From Sphingomonas taxi (GTDB taxonomy: Bacteria > Pseudomonadota > Alphaproteobacteria > Sphingomonadales > Sphingomonadaceae), in NCBI GenBank assembly GCA_003243195.1, contig QFQI01000005.1:62001-126000 (forward strand): 64,000 nt of DNA. The letters run 5' to 3'. Shown one piece after another: positions 16,351-25,000 of the stretch (position 1 is its first letter; each line of letters begins with the position of its first letter). The position numbers and the translations under genes are program-made. The notes beneath the pieces are model-generated. The model searched no databases. It was not told the origin of the DNA and saw only the letters and a list, made by a program, of their open reading frames with translations.

Positions 16351-16409
16351 TGCTGCGTTTCCGCCGCGATCCAACCGACCCGCAGTTCTAACCTTACCCT
16401 ACTGCCGAT

Positions 16410-16419
16410 AGGTACAGTC
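16410..16419 (+). promoter_or_regulatory. AGGTACAGTC element, copy 3
   Basis: Reads GACTGTACCT on the sense strand of the CoA-transferase operon, against AATTGTACCT at the other two sites. The conserved part is TGTACCT, preceded by a pyrimidine. It completes the set: one copy upstream of each major leftward unit of the island. Confidence 0.35.
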
Positions 16420-16753
16420 TCCACCATCTGTAGGAGAAGCGTACCCCTCCTGACGCCGCTCCTGACGCTCGCGCGGCGGCGCGTCTTGCTGCCCGCGTAT
16501 CGAACATCCACACCCTGCCGGTCCGATCGACGCCCGGCCTTGGGTGCCGGAACCGGGGCGCAGATCCACTGCCCCGGGCCCGGTGTTTCTGTCAGATAGC
16601 ATCCGATCATCACGCGCCGTCGGCCGCCAGGGGGATCGGGCTTTGTCGGGCATCCGTATCGGGAAACGGTCGCGCACGGCACCACGCTCCACCGTGTCCG
16701 CGCGGAATGATCTGCGGCGTCATCGGGCGCCGGACATCAAGCCCCGGAGGCGC

Positions 16754-17149
16754 TCAGATCAGGTCGGCCCCGCCGTCATCGGCCAGCAGCCGGCCCATCG
16801 CGTCGAACAATTCGTCCATCGCCACCGGCTTGAAGATCACGTCGTCCGCGCCCGCGTCGATACAGCGATGGCGCAGGTCGACGGCGGTGTCCGCCGTGAC
16901 GACGATGATCGGCAACCGCGCCTTGTAATCGGTACGCGCGCGGATGTGGCGGATGGCGGTCATGCCGTCCATGCCCGGCATGCGCAGGTCGACCAGCGCG
17001 ATGTCGAAGTCGTGCGCGTCGATCAGCGCAAGGCCGAGTTCGGCGCTCTCCGCCTCGACCATGCTGGCGCCCGCAACGTCCAGCATGTCACGCACGACGC
17101 GGCGGTTCATCCTGTCATCCTCGATGAACAGCACGGTCATCGTCGCCAT
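16754..17149 (-). CDS. Single-domain response regulator (receiver)
   Basis: A 131-residue stand-alone CheY-like receiver with no output domain. The acidic pair Asp11/Asp12 (IEDD), phospho-acceptor Asp54 (ALVDLRMPGMDG), Thr85 (VVTAD) and Lys107 (IFKPV) are all present, so phosphorylation is expected. ATG at 17149 has GGA 7 bases upstream; the upstream part of the frame is not protein-like. It follows the hybrid kinase by 61 bp and is the likely last gene of the EAL-kinase-receiver operon, acting as phosphate sink or relay partner of that kinase. Confidence 0.9.
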   Translation of the reverse strand: MATMTVLFIEDDRMNRRVVRDMLDVAGASMVEAESAELGLALIDAHDFDIALVDLRMPGMDGMTAIRHIRARTDYKARLPIIVVTADTAVDLRHRCIDAGADDVIFKPVAMDELFDAMGRLLADDGGADLI

Positions 17150-17210
17150 GTCCGGTCCTTTCCTGCACGGCGCGCGGCCCGGAGTGCCGCGGTCTTCCAT
17201 CGTCTACACG

Positions 17211-19604
17211 TCACGCCGCGTCGCGAACCGCTCCGTCGGGCATGGCGGCTATTGCCGCCACCAACACCCTTTTGGAAACAGGCTTTTCCACGATCCTTGT
17301 AATACCCGCCGCATAGATCGCGCAACGTGTCTCTTCGTCCAGCACGGTGGTAAGCAGCGCGACCGGCGCGCCGTTCGCGGCATCGACCAGCTCGCTCAGC
17401 ACGCCGCCCGTCAACTCCAGCGTCGCGGCATCGACCAGCACCCGATCGGGACGGATCCGCGCGATCTCCGCCAGCGCATCGGCGTCGGCGAACGACACCA
17501 CGCCCGCACCGGCGAACAGCGAGCGGAACATGGCCCGGTTGATCGGATTGCGCTCCACCACCAGCAGGCCGCCGTGCACGCCCTTTTCGCCTGGCGCCTC
17601 CGCGACGACGCAGGGCAGGTCCAGCGTGAAGCACGATCCCGTGCCGACGCGGCTCGTCACCGTCACGTCGCCGCCCATTCCCTGCGCCAGACTGCGGGAG
17701 ATGGACAGCCCCAGCCCGGTGCCGCCGAAGCGGCGCGTGGTGCCGGCCTCCGCCTGCCGGAAGGAATCGAAGATGATGCCGTGCGCCGCGGTGTCGATGC
17801 CAATCCCGCTGTCGGCGACCGCGAGCCGCAGGCGCCCCTCCTCCTCCGCCACCAGCAGCGACACCGATCCCGCGGCGGTGAACTTCACCGCGTTGGACAA
17901 CAGGTTGAACACGATCTGCCGCAACCGCGCCGGATCGCCCATGATCCAGCGCGGCACCGCCCCGATCGCGACATCGAAGACCAGCCCCTTCGCCGCCGCG
18001 GGTTCGCGCCACAGCCGCGCCGCTTCCTCGACCGTCGCGTGCAGATCGAACGGGACGTTCTCGACCGTCATGCGGCCGGTCTCGATCTTCGCCATGTCGA
18101 GGATATCGTTGACCAGCGCCCGCATCGTCACGCCGGCGCCATGCACCACGCCCAGCCGGTCGCGCGTCAGCGCGTCCAGCCCGCCATCGGCCAGCATCAC
18201 CTGCGTCATGCCCAGAATCCCGTTCAGCGGCGTGCGGATCTCATGGCTGGTGGTGGCGAGGAACTCGGTCTTGGCGCGCGACAGCTTTTCCAGTTGCGCG
18301 TTGCTGGCGGCAAGATCCTGATTGACCGCGCGCACGCGATTGCGGCTCCGCCCGATCATCGCCAGACCGACCGCCAGCAAGGTGATGACGAGCAGCGTGG
18401 TGCCGATCACCCCATAGAACATCAGCCGCTGGGTATCGGCCGTGGCGCGTTCGAACGCCATCCTGCGCGACAGCGCGGCGGTCTTCAGCCGCGCGATGCG
18501 CAACTCCTGATTGGCATAATCGAACTGCGCGGCGGCCAGCGCCGCGCTGGTCGAGCGCGCGATTTCGGTCGCCTGATCGTCCAGGCGCTTCAACGCGATC
18601 AGGTGCCGCAGCGCCTCCGCCGGCCGCCCCGCCGCGACATAGACCCGATAGGCGGTGTCGTGCGCGTACCGATCGGCCAGCATGGTGCGATCCAGGGTCA
18701 CCCCGTCGAACCGTTCGCGCACCAGCCTGACCGCCTTGGCGATCTCGCCCTGTTGCAGGGCGGCGGCGGCGGCCAATGCGACCAGTTGCGGGCGTGTCGG
18801 GGCCGCCTCCGCACGGCTCGCGGCGGCAAACGCCCGCGCGATGCTGTGCGACGCCTCCGCCACGTCGCCGCCGCGCAACTGCGCCTCCGCCATATAGCCG
18901 AGTGACTGGGCGATGGCCGGCGCGCTGCGCAACGTCCGGGCAGCGGCCAGTGCACCGCGGAACTCGGCCTCCGCCTCGGCGGTACGCCCCAGCGCGAGCA
19001 GCGCCGTGCCGCGCCCGCTGTCGACCGCCACCGCCAGCCCGGGGTCGCTGCCGTAATTCTCGCGCGCCTGGTCGAAGTAGCGCAGCGCGGTTTCGTTGTC
19101 ATGGCCGCTGACATAAAGCAGCGCGATCAGGATCAATGCCCGCGCACGGCTGCGCTGGTCGCCCAGGCGCACGAACATGTCGTGCGCGCGTTGCAACGTG
19201 TTCAACGCCTCCGTGATCCGCCCCACGTCGGTCAGGCCGCTGCCTTGCGACAACAGGATGTTGGCCATCAGGCGCAGCGGCGCGTGCGCCGATGCCGCAA
19301 CCACCCCCGCTTCCCGCAGGCTCTGCAATCCACGATGCGGATCGCCGATCCTGACCTGCGCCTCGCCCTGCAGCCACAGCAGGGTCGCCTCCCGCCGCCC
19401 GCGCTCGGCCCCGTCGGGCAGGCTCGCGCGCGCCTGCTGCGCCATGACGAGCGCGCGCTCCGGATCGGTCGCCATCCGCCGCTCGATCGTGGCGAGTTCG
19501 TCGGCGTACACCGGAACGGCAGGGGCCGGAGCGGCGGAAGCCGGAACGCTCCACGACCACAATGCGAGGACCGCGCATGACGCGATCCTCGCGCGACGGA
19601 TCAC
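17211..19604 (-). CDS. Hybrid histidine kinase with TPR-like extracytoplasmic sensor and degenerate receiver
   Basis: A 797-residue sensor kinase. Order: signal peptide (1-28), helical TPR-like repeats (about 35-370) predicted outside the membrane, one membrane helix about 395-417 (LMFYGVIGTTLLVITLLAVG), HisKA with His454 in FLATTSHEIRTPLNG, HATPase with N box FNLLSNAVKF, DSGIGID and GTGLGLSISRS, and a C-terminal receiver about 680-790. The receiver keeps an Asp (RVLVDAAT) and Lys (VEKPVS) but its acidic pair is reduced to VVERN, so it may be weak or inactive. GTG start at 19604 overlaps the EAL stop by 4 bases; the frame is open upstream only as antisense-like overlap with the EAL gene. The receiver gene at 16754 may supply the working partner. 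Confidence 0.9.
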   Translation of the reverse strand: MIRRARIASCAVLALWSWSVPASAAPAPAVPVYADELATIERRMATDPERALVMAQQARASLPDGAERGRREATLLWLQGEAQVRIGDPHRGLQSLREAGVVAASAHAPLRLMANILLSQGSGLTDVGRITEALNTLQRAHDMFVRLGDQRSRARALILIALLYVSGHDNETALRYFDQARENYGSDPGLAVAVDSGRGTALLALGRTAEAEAEFRGALAAARTLRSAPAIAQSLGYMAEAQLRGGDVAEASHSIARAFAAASRAEAAPTRPQLVALAAAAALQQGEIAKAVRLVRERFDGVTLDRTMLADRYAHDTAYRVYVAAGRPAEALRHLIALKRLDDQATEIARSTSAALAAAQFDYANQELRIARLKTAALSRRMAFERATADTQRLMFYGVIGTTLLVITLLAVGLAMIGRSRNRVRAVNQDLAASNAQLEKLSRAKTEFLATTSHEIRTPLNGILGMTQVMLADGGLDALTRDRLGVVHGAGVTMRALVNDILDMAKIETGRMTVENVPFDLHATVEEAARLWREPAAAKGLVFDVAIGAVPRWIMGDPARLRQIVFNLLSNAVKFTAAGSVSLLVAEEEGRLRLAVADSGIGIDTAAHGIIFDSFRQAEAGTTRRFGGTGLGLSISRSLAQGMGGDVTVTSRVGTGSCFTLDLPCVVAEAPGEKGVHGGLLVVERNPINRAMFRSLFAGAGVVSFADADALAEIARIRPDRVLVDAATLELTGGVLSELVDAANGAPVALLTTVLDEETRCAIYAAGITRIVEKPVSKRVLVAAIAAMPDGAVRDAA

Positions 19605-20908
19605 GCGCGCTTCCACGCCGCCGCCAGCCGGGTGAAGGAAGCGCGCGTTTCCTGCGTCGCGCGCCGGTGATGCTCTTCGGTCAGGAAGGCGGCGAGCGCC
19701 TCCAGCGCGATCGGACGGCTGATGAGATATCCCTGCACCATGTCGCACCCCATCACCGACAGCAAGGCGAGCGAGGCATGGGTTTCGACCCCTTCGGCCA
19801 CCACCTCCATGTCGAGCGCGTGCGCCAGGTCGATCGTCGAGCGGACGATCAACGGATCGCGATTCGAACTGGTTAGCTGCGTGATGAACAGCTTGTCGAT
19901 CTTCAGCTCGCTGGCCGGCAATTGCTTCAGATAGGCCAGGCTCGACAGGCCGGCGCCGTAATCGTCGATCGAGATGCGCACGCCGATCGCGTCGAACGCC
20001 TGCAGGTGGGCGATCGCGATGTCGGGATCGCGGATCACCGACGTCTCGGTCACCTCGAAGCCGATCTGCGCATCCGGTGCCGCCTTCACGCAATCGCACA
20101 CCTTGTGAGCGAAGGCAGCGTCCGCCAGCAAGTGGCCGGAGATGTTGACGAAGATGCGCAGCTCCTGCCCCAGCGCGCGCAGGCGGCGCTGATCCTCGAT
20201 CGCGCGGCGGACCGTCCACAGCGTCAGCCGTTCCATCTGCTGCGCATGTTCCAGCGCGGGGATGAAATCGGCCGGGGAGATCAGCCCGCGCTCGGGATGC
20301 TGCCAGCGGACCAGCGCCTCGACGCTCTCGATCGTCTGGCGTCGGACGTGCACCTTGGGCTGGTAGTGGAGCACCATCTCGTCGCGGCCGAGCGCCCGAT
20401 CGATCGCGGACACGATATCGGCGGCCTCGTTGGACGGCACCGGCGCCGCGGCCGGCAGCAACGCCGTCGCGGCGCGCGCCTCGACCAGCGCCGCTTCCGC
20501 CTCCTCGAACAGCATCGCGGCTTCCCCGTGGATCGCCCCGACCGCACCGCCCAGGACGAGATCGATGTCGTACGGCTCGCCATCGACCATCACCGGCGCG
20601 GCGCAGCTTTGACGGCTTGCCGCCAGCGCATACGCCAATGCGTCGGGCAGGTCGGTGTCGACGATGACCTCCACCACATCCCGTCCCGCGCACGCGACAT
20701 GCGCCATCGGGAGCGACGCCGTGAGGCGCTCCACCAGTTCATGCATCGTCCGCCGTGCGCCACTCACACCGATCTGCCGGCGCAAGGCATTGAAATTGCC
20801 GACTTGCACGAGGACGCACGCGCGGACGCGCTTCATGCCGCCCGGCGGGTCGGACGAGTGGCTACGCAATAGGCGTGCCGACGGGGCAAGACGGTGCGAG
20901 CTGGCCAT
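19601..20908 (-). CDS. EAL-domain cyclic-di-GMP phosphodiesterase
   Basis: A 435-residue protein with a degenerate GGDEF-like N-terminal half (about 25-170, no GGDEF signature) and an EAL domain (about 180-415). The catalytic residues look complete: ESVEALVRW, FVNIS, FEVTET, IDDYGAGLSS, LKIDKLFI, VAEGVE and QGYLISRP. It should hydrolyse c-di-GMP to pGpG. GGAAAG precedes the ATG at 20908. It heads the operon with the hybrid kinase (4-base overlap) and the receiver. TTAACCAT and TTAA-N7-TTAA sites 65-105 bp upstream suggest CtrA control, linking c-di-GMP to the cell cycle or motility programme. Confidence 0.92.
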   Translation of the reverse strand: MASSHRLAPSARLLRSHSSDPPGGMKRVRACVLVQVGNFNALRRQIGVSGARRTMHELVERLTASLPMAHVACAGRDVVEVIVDTDLPDALAYALAASRQSCAAPVMVDGEPYDIDLVLGGAVGAIHGEAAMLFEEAEAALVEARAATALLPAAAPVPSNEAADIVSAIDRALGRDEMVLHYQPKVHVRRQTIESVEALVRWQHPERGLISPADFIPALEHAQQMERLTLWTVRRAIEDQRRLRALGQELRIFVNISGHLLADAAFAHKVCDCVKAAPDAQIGFEVTETSVIRDPDIAIAHLQAFDAIGVRISIDDYGAGLSSLAYLKQLPASELKIDKLFITQLTSSNRDPLIVRSTIDLAHALDMEVVAEGVETHASLALLSVMGCDMVQGYLISRPIALEALAAFLTEEHHRRATQETRASFTRLAAAWKRA

Positions 20909-20973
20909 GTCTTTCCGGCTGTAGGGCCCAGTCTTGAAGAATGACTTAAGTCCTCGGTTGCTCTGGTAAATAA

Positions 20974-20981
20974 ATGGTTAA
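20974..20981 (-). promoter_or_regulatory. CtrA-like 8-mer TTAACCAT
   Basis: On the minus strand the sequence reads TTAACCAT, the half-site form of the Caulobacter CtrA motif. It lies between the divergent EAL operon and the short peptide ORF, 15 bp from the full CtrA-like palindrome. Confidence 0.45.
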
Positions 20982-20995
20982 CGGTATTGAGCTTT

Positions 20996-21014
20996 GCTTA
21001 ACGTAGCGTTAAGC
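20996..21014. promoter_or_regulatory. CtrA-like palindrome TTAA-N7-TTAA
   Basis: The palindrome GCTTAACG TAG CGTTAAGC has perfect 8-bp arms and contains TTAA-CGTAGCG-TTAA, the consensus spacing of a CtrA box. It lies between a possible -35 (TTGAGC, 20987-20992) and -10 (TAAGCA, 21010-21015) for the rightward short ORF, and about 90 bp from the EAL gene. Consensus match is direct; binding is inferred. Confidence 0.55.
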
Positions 21015-21056
21015 ACAAGTCACCCATCTGGGTCGGCTATAAAAAGGGAGAAAGCC

Positions 21057-21110
21057 ATGCTCGCGTTCATCTTCGCTCTGATCTCCGGTCCGGTTATCAA
21101 GCCCTGGTAA
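21057..21110 (+). CDS. Putative 17-residue hydrophobic peptide
   Basis: ATG to TAA encodes MLAFIFALISGPVIKPW. GGGAGAAAG lies at good distance before the ATG, a promoter-like TTGAGC-17-TAAGCA lies 40-70 bp upstream around a CtrA palindrome, and a 17-bp-stem hairpin begins 8 bases after the stop. The whole unit of about 150 bases looks like a short transcript. The peptide is one hydrophobic stretch with a KPW end and could insert in the membrane. It may instead be an accidental frame in a small RNA. I recognise no family. Confidence 0.45.
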   Translation: MLAFIFALISGPVIKPW

Positions 21111-21118
21111 AATCGACC

Positions 21119-21173
21119 GGCGGTCCGGTGTGAGGAAGCCCCCACGGGGTCGCCTCCCTCACACCGGACCGCC
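21119..21173. terminator. Long hairpin after the 17-residue ORF
   Basis: Perfect 17-bp inverted repeat: left arm 21119-21135 (begins GGCGGTCCGG), right arm 21157-21173, with a 21-base loop that contains its own CCCC/GGGG stem. No T-run follows on the plus strand; on the minus strand TTTT comes about 7 bases after the stem. It probably ends or stabilises the short transcript and may terminate leftward read-through from the tam operon. Confidence 0.6.
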
Positions 21174-22057
21174 AACCCGCCGGCTCGCGGAAAAGCACTG
21201 AACCTCCCACGTGTAGTTGTTCGGTGACACGCGGCAGCCGGTCGAGATACTCTTGATGTCATCGCCATCGACCCGCGAACCCGCCACGGTCGATCGCATT
21301 CCCCGCTCCGCATTGTGCCTTCTGTCGCGTCACGGCTGACGGCGCGGTAGCGGGCTTGCAAGCAAATCATACAGGCCCGGGACCGCTGCCTTCGCTGGCG
21401 GCAAATCGGTCCATGCGGCAGCTCGCGCACATCCGGCGCTGCTGCCTTTCCCTTTTTGGGACACGAGCCGCGCAGGACCCGCCTCACGGGAGGCGCGGCC
21501 CCAACGCTCATGCGATCGCACGTGGCTGGTAACACACGCGACGCCGGTGGCGGTCGTGCGACCGGGTTGAGGGCCGTTTCGGCGCGCAACCGGCCACGCA
21601 CTTCCGCAAGCGATTGGACAGATGTTGCGACAGTCGCCCGAAGCGCTGGGCGCCAAACCTGAACCCGGTCGTACAAAAGCGGTTGCAATATGTGGTGCCG
21701 GCCGACGCCCATCGACGACTTTGGGGGCGAACGGAGAGCGGGTGCATCCCGCGTCAGATCTGACGTTCGCCGCGCAACGCCCGACCGACGTCAACCTTGC
21801 AGGCCGGTCAGCCCGACCCGACCGACAGCCCCGCCCCATCACCGTCGGACGCTGGGCGTGACAGGTACGTAGCCTACATACACGCTCCAAGGACGGTTCG
21901 CGGCGTGAGACGAACGCATCCGCTGGTTGGCACCCCACGCCACGCCGGCGGCGGCGTCCCGCTGCTCGCCACCCTCCCTGTGACAAGACAGGCCAGCTTC
22001 CGATTGCGGAACGCTGGCCTGTCCCGGTCGCCGCTGCCGGCCGCGAGGCGATGGTCC
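21174..22057. other. Non-coding stretch between the short ORF and tamB
   Basis: Nearly 900 bases with no credible gene. Frames such as 21020-21712 (minus) are Arg/Pro/Ala-rich and lack any domain or proper start. It holds a small palindrome around GTAG-C-CTAC (21868-21876, within TACGTAGCCTACATA) and the tam terminator at 21987-22023. It could carry a small RNA or decayed sequence. Confidence 0.5.
21987..22023 (-). terminator. Terminator of the tamA-tamB operon
   Basis: Inverted repeat GACAGGCCAGC/GCTGGCCTGTC (11 bp) extended by TTCCG/CGGAA with one bulged base and an ATTG loop. It lies 35 bases beyond the tamB stop; on the minus strand TTGTC follows the stem. Confidence 0.55.
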
Positions 22058-25000
22058 TCAGAAGTCGCGGGAGTAGCGGAGCTGCACGTTCGATCCGCCG
22101 AATGACCCGGCCTGCGACAGCACGCTGATCGCCCTGGTCAGTGCGATGGTCAACTGGGTGGCGGTGAAGCCGCGGGCATCGGTGACGATCTCGATATAGA
22201 TATCGTCGGTCAGATATTTGCCCGCCGCCAGCGCCGATCCGCGTCCGGTCGCCTCGTCCGCACCCAGGATGCGCAGGCGATCGAACCCGGTCGCCGAGCG
22301 CAGCTTGCCGAGCGGGTTCAGCCCGCCGCCCGATCCCCGCAGCGAGTTGAGCGCGGAGGCGAGCTGGATCGCCTCGGTCGCCGACAGGTTCTCCGGGTTG
22401 GTGCCGAACAGCAGGCGGCTGAGCACCTCGTCCTGCGGCAGCGACGGCGTGGAGGTGAAGGCGATCTGCGGACGCTGTCCGGTGCCGGTGATGTTGATGT
22501 TGAACGTCACCCCGTCGTTGACGGTCGTCGCGAGGATGTTGATGTCCGGGTCGGTCAGCGCGCCGCCACGGAAGCGCACCTGCCCGCGCTCGACCTCGAA
22601 GCGCTTGCCCGCGAAAGAATAGGTGCCGCGCACCAGGTCCAGCCCGCCGGCCATGGTGGGTGCCGCCGACGTGCCGCCGACGCGCAGGTCCATCTCCCAT
22701 TCGCTTTCCAGCCCCATGCCCGACACGAACAACTGGTTGTCGGCATGGACGCGCAGGTCGAGCTTGAACAACCCGACCGGCGGCGCGGCGGGCCGATCGG
22801 TCGGCCGCGCGACGCGGATCTCGCTCTTCTTGCGTACCCCGGTCAGCTCGGGCACCTCGGCGGATCCCTGCCGGATGATCTCGTAGCGGGCGTTGGGAAC
22901 GCTGATGTCACCGGAGATCAGCCCGCCGCCGGCGCCGTTCTGGATGCGGATGTTGCCGCTGGCGGTGGCGCCCAGCGCGTCCGATTTGGCGAGTTGCGCG
23001 TCGCGCATCGCGACACGCAGGTCGAGCGGGAAGCCCTGCGCCGCCGCAAGGCTGACGTTGCCCTGCGCCTGCACCGTGCCCTGTCCGGCGCGCGCCTGAA
23101 GCTGTGACAGCTCCAGCCGGTCGTTGTTGAAGCGCGCCGCCAGCCGCATGTTCGACAGCCGCGTGCCATAGGTTTCGTTGTCGTAGGTGAGGTTGTCGGC
23201 GCGGATCAGCCCGTTGATGCGCGGCGCGCCCACGGTGCCGCCGAAGTCCGCCGCGATCGCGATCGGCCCCGAAAGCTGCTGCTCCGCCAGTCCGGCAAGG
23301 CTGAACAGCACCCCGGACGGCCCGTTGTAGCGGATGCCGCCGGACAGCAGCCCCTGCATCAGCCGTGTCGACCAGCTACCGCTGCCGGCCGGCTTCAGCG
23401 TCGCCACCATGCGTCCGACCGGCGTGCCGGCACGCTTGATGAGCGCGCGCCCCTCGCCCGCCGCGTTCGACAACCGTCCCTGGAAGACGATGTCGACCGG
23501 CTCCGATACCGCCGCCAGGCTGGAGCGGGTGAAGTTCGCGACGTTCAGGCGCACGTCGGCGTTCGGCATCGCCTGCCCGGCGGCCTGGAGGTAATCGAGG
23601 CTGCCGGTCGCCTGTCCGCCGACGCCGAGATTGGGCACCAGCGCGCTGACGATCGACAGATCGAGGCGATCGAGCCGCGCCTGCGCCTGGGTCGCGCCGC
23701 CACCGAACCGCCCGGCGAGCCGCATCGAACCCTTGTCAAAGTCGAGCCGCGCCGGCTCCAGTCGGTAACCGCCGCCCGCCGGCACGATCCGCGCCGGGGC
23801 CGCCGTACGGAAGTTGATGCCGTTCGCCGCCCCCTGCAGCGCGACCAGATACAGGCTGGGCGACAGGCGCGAGTTCACCGCCACGCGGAACGGAACGCCG
23901 TTCGATCCGGTGAACAGCGCCTGCGCGGTTCCCGAGCCGCCGGCATAGTTCACCTTGACGCGCCCGCTCTGCAACACGGTCGCGCCGTAACGCAAGTCGG
24001 CGACCTGCGCGTCGGCCACCACCTGCGGCTTGTCATAGAGGATCACGTTTGCGGCGATCAGCGCGCGGCCGATCGTGAAATCGACCATCCCCGGGATCGT
24101 CGCACCATAGGCGCGCGCGTCGACGCTGGCGCGCTGGTACCTGCCCTGCGCACCCAGCGCGACATTGCCGCTCAGCCCCTGTCCGTTGAAGCGCACCCGT
24201 CCGTCGAACGGTCCAGCCGCGGTCTGCACCACGCGGCCCGCGAACTGGATGCCGGCGAACAGCACGCGGCGGATGTCGACCGCGAGCCGCGCGCCGGGCG
24301 TCACCAGCACGTCGGCGTTGAACGCGCCGTAATTGGTGCCGCCGGTCGCATTGACCTGATACGCGCCGCCGCGGCCCACCACGCGTGCATCGAGGTTGGC
24401 GAGTCCGATCCCGACGCCGGGTCGCGGCGCGCGCAGCCGCACTGCCGGCGCGGTGGCCGTCCCGGTGACGCGCGCGAACAGCGGGCCGTATTGCGTCGAG
24501 AAGGCATCGGCGTCGACCAGCACCGCGCCGCTCGCCGGATCGAAGCGCCCCTGCCCGCGCGTGATGCGGAATTGCGGCGCGTTCATGCGCAGGTTCTGGA
24601 ACGTCACCACGCCCTGCGGCGAATAGCCGAACCGCGTGCTGAGCACCGCATTGCCGCCCAGGAAGTTGCGCACGCCCGCGTTGAAGAGTTGCTTCGTCTG
24701 CACCGCGACGCGCCCGGTGATCCCGAAGCCGCCACCCGGCGCGGTAACCAGATCGGCGTTGGTGCGAATGTTGAGGATGCCGACGCTGTCGACGCGGAAG
24801 TTGTTGACGCGCCCCTGCAACGCGCCGGTGTAGCGACCCGTCTGCATGTTGGCGGCGATGATCGCCGTGGCGTCGATCGTGTCGGAGCGGATGCGCAGAT
24901 TGTCCGACAGGATGTTGGGCATCTGCACCGCGATATCGCCGTCGATGCGCGCATTCGTCGTAAGGCCGCCGAGCGCCGGGTTCAGCCCCGTGATGCGCCG

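Larger units (their letters stand above)
16057..16753. other. Long intergenic region between the CoA-transferase operon and the receiver gene
   Basis: About 700 bases. Open frames here (for example 16329-16685, minus) have basic, repetitive composition and no protein-like features, so I do not call a gene. The region holds a Fur-box-like GATGATAATCACT (16309-16321, plus), GATAGTGACGAT (16339-16350, minus) and AGGTACAGTC (16410-16419). They form the regulatory region of the CoA-transferase operon, which implies a 5' leader of roughly 250 bases or an unseen promoter nearer the gene. Confidence 0.5.

Noticed and set aside
16329..16685. 118-residue leftward frame in the gap before the receiver gene
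   Set aside because: Pro/Arg-rich composition, no ribosome site, no family; the region carries regulatory motifs instead.
19605..20693. Upstream extension of the hybrid kinase frame
   Set aside because: It overlaps the EAL gene in another frame; the GTG at 19604 with a 4-base overlap is the sensible start.
21020..21712. 230-residue leftward frame across the CtrA/peptide/hairpin region
   Set aside because: It reads through the hairpin and lacks domains and a ribosome site; composition typical of non-coding GC-rich DNA.
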